NCBI RefSeq assembly: GCF_000092065.1
Contig: NC_009363.1
Location: forward strand, 496,001 to 560,000
Length of the DNA stretch: 64,000 nt
Direction of reading: 5' to 3'
Source: Ostreococcus lucimarinus CCE9901
Taxonomy: Eukaryota; Chlorophyta; Mamiellophyceae; Mamiellales; Bathycoccaceae
The notes beneath the pieces are model-generated. The model was not told the DNA's origin. It worked only from the letters and a program-made list of their open reading frames with translations, and did not search any database. Positions 63,064 through 64,000 of the stretch are shown here, in pieces. A program made the position numbers and the translations under genes. Position 1 is the stretch's first letter; every line of letters starts with the position of its first letter.

Positions 63064-64000
63064 ATGTTGAGCGGCGCGCCGATCGACGGCGCGCGACGCG
63101 AGGCGAAGGGCTCGAACGACGTCGCGACGGGACGACGCGATGGGAAGGATTTGGACATGTCGCCGGTGCGAGCGTCGACGAAGCTGGCGACGCGGGCGCG
63201 GTACGCGGCGATCGACGAGGACGCGGGCGAGGAGGACGCGGCGAGCTTCGTCGACGCGGATGATCGAATGCCGTTCGGTCGCGCGAGTGATTTCCCGCCG
63301 TCTTACGGCGAGGCGAAGGCGTTGAAACGCGTTGAGGGCGAGGCGTCGGTGAGCGGGGAGCCGTCGAGCGAGGAGGAGGATCTCGAGGCGGCGACGCCGA
63401 GGGACGAACTCGGATTTGAAGTTCCGGAGAGTCTGCGGGAGACGCACGAGGCGCGACGCGCGGTGCGCGCGGATCACAGGATTCGACAGATGGAATATTT
63501 AGAGGTGTATCGGAACGTACCGGAGAAGCAGAGGGGCGTGGGCGGAGACGCGTGTTTGGCGCTCGCGGTGAATGGAATTCATCCGGACCACCGCGCGGAG
63601 ATTTGGGCGGAAAAGCTCAAGGCGCATGTGAAGCAGTACTCGAGTTCGCATTCGTTTTATCAGTACTTGGAACTCGGGCAGGCGTCGTTGAGCGACGCCG
63701 AGCGAGAGCTCATCGAGGGTGACGTGCGCGCGGCGTGCCCGACGCATCCACTGCTTCGCTCGGATGTCGCGGAATCGACGTCCAGATCGACGTCTTCGTC
63801 TTTCACGCACGCGTTCGCGAACACGGCGAGCGAGGGGTTCGTGCTCGGTGGAAAGGGCGTCGCATTTCAAGATTTCCCTAGGACGCTGATAAACATATTG
63901 ATAGCCGCCGCCGAGCGGAGTCCGCACGGGTACTGCTCAGGATTCGTCGTTCCCGCCGCCGTGATGCTGTTGCTCACCGAAGACGAAGAGGCGTCGTTTT
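63064..64000 (+). CDS. TBC-domain Rab-GAP-like protein, truncated by the window end
   Basis: The open frame runs from the ATG at 63064 to the last base (312 codons) without a stop, so the gene is 3'-incomplete. The first ~165 residues are acidic and disordered (GEPSSEEEDLEAATPRDE). The TBC domain starts near 172: VNGIHPDHRAEIWAEKL matches the G(I)P..R...W opening. LIEGDVRAACPTHPLL carries the arginine finger (IxxDxxR). FPRTLINILIAAAERSP leads to GYCSGFVVPAAVMLLLTEDEEASF. In active TBC GAPs this last motif is YCQG; here the glutamine finger is Ser, which predicts weak or altered GAP activity. It would act on Rab GTPases in vesicle traffic. Confidence 0.85.
   Translation, partial: MLSGAPIDGARREAKGSNDVATGRRDGKDLDMSPVRASTKLATRARYAAIDEDAGEEDAASFVDADDRMPFGRASDFPPSYGEAKALKRVEGEASVSGEPSSEEEDLEAATPRDELGFEVPESLRETHEARRAVRADHRIRQMEYLEVYRNVPEKQRGVGGDACLALAVNGIHPDHRAEIWAEKLKAHVKQYSSSHSFYQYLELGQASLSDAERELIEGDVRAACPTHPLLRSDVAESTSRSTSSSFTHAFANTASEGFVLGGKGVAFQDFPRTLINILIAAAERSPHGYCSGFVVPAAVMLLLTEDEEASF

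Noticed and set aside
1-64000. tRNA, rRNA, transposon, CRISPR, prophage or viral genes
   Set aside because: I saw no cloverleaf-like sequence, transposase, integrase, terminal repeat or regularly spaced array. The repeats present are coding minisatellites or short simple repeats.

Overview
The window is nuclear DNA of a very compact green-algal picoeukaryote, most likely an Ostreococcus species (Mamiellophyceae). Four things point there. About 35 protein genes sit in 64 kb, mostly intronless and often tens of bases apart. The DNA is GC-rich and most N-termini look like Arg/Ala-rich organelle-targeting peptides. TGTAA polyadenylation-like signals lie just after many stop codons. The few short introns carry a fixed CTGAC branch motif. 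The gene content is eukaryotic and photosynthetic: RbcX, ABC1 kinase, RNase J, DnaJ-ferredoxin, PPDK, and a monofunctional-to-bifunctional plant-type aspartokinase-homoserine dehydrogenase. I see no mobile elements, tRNA genes, CRISPR arrays or viral genes. The species assignment is inference from gene style; no database was searched.

Layout. 1-9.4 kb: COMT-like methyltransferase, a membrane-anchored coiled-coil protein with a starch-binding CBM20 domain, PRMT5, a DUF1350 protein and RAD54B. 9.8-14.8 kb: an orphan membrane protein with a TPTPVP minisatellite, a CIA30 protein and RAD51B. 14.9-22.3 kb: plastid ABC1 kinase, plastid RNase J (one intron), RbcX and a TcdA-TatD fusion. 22.3-28.1 kb: BRE1/HUB ubiquitin ligase (first exon in another frame), TRM1, a type II thioesterase and a possible small membrane protein. 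28.2-39.7 kb: aspartokinase-homoserine dehydrogenase (hidden exon 1), a MATE transporter, DnaJ-ferredoxin, a Tas-like aldo-keto reductase (one intron), a selenocysteine-lyase/cysteine-desulfurase-like enzyme, an OTU protease and U5-40K. 39.7-48.9 kb: an ankyrin/RS protein, NDUFB10, a two-domain voltage-gated channel, a MYST acetyltransferase (likely 15-nt first exon) and WASH1. 48.9-64 kb: an enoyl-CoA hydratase-like enzyme, a lumen-targeted small protein, an IMPACT-like protein, DUF1415, the Golgi protein CASP, PPDK (hidden exon 1), a CLC transporter, a PP2C phosphatase (one intron), a TALE homeodomain protein and a TBC protein cut by the window end.

There is no single pathway cluster; this is ordinary dense chromosome. 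Genes are mainly in head-to-head pairs sharing short promoters or tail-to-tail pairs with 3' ends a few dozen bases apart. The strongest reconstructions are seven introns. All lie at the 5' end of their gene and all have CTGAC 15-30 nt before the acceptor AG. In five of them the first exon is short or in a different frame, and restoring it recovers conserved family residues (the aspartokinase VHK-FGGT lysine, the BRE1 FKNQQL motif, the PPDK FERG...DGSKDM start, the PP2C MED motif, and the MYST Tudor-knot leader). The most unusual proteins are the TcdA-TatD fusion, the anchored coiled-coil CBM20 protein, a green-algal WASH1, and family members with altered signature residues (MYST zinc finger, TALE WFIN, TBC glutamine finger).
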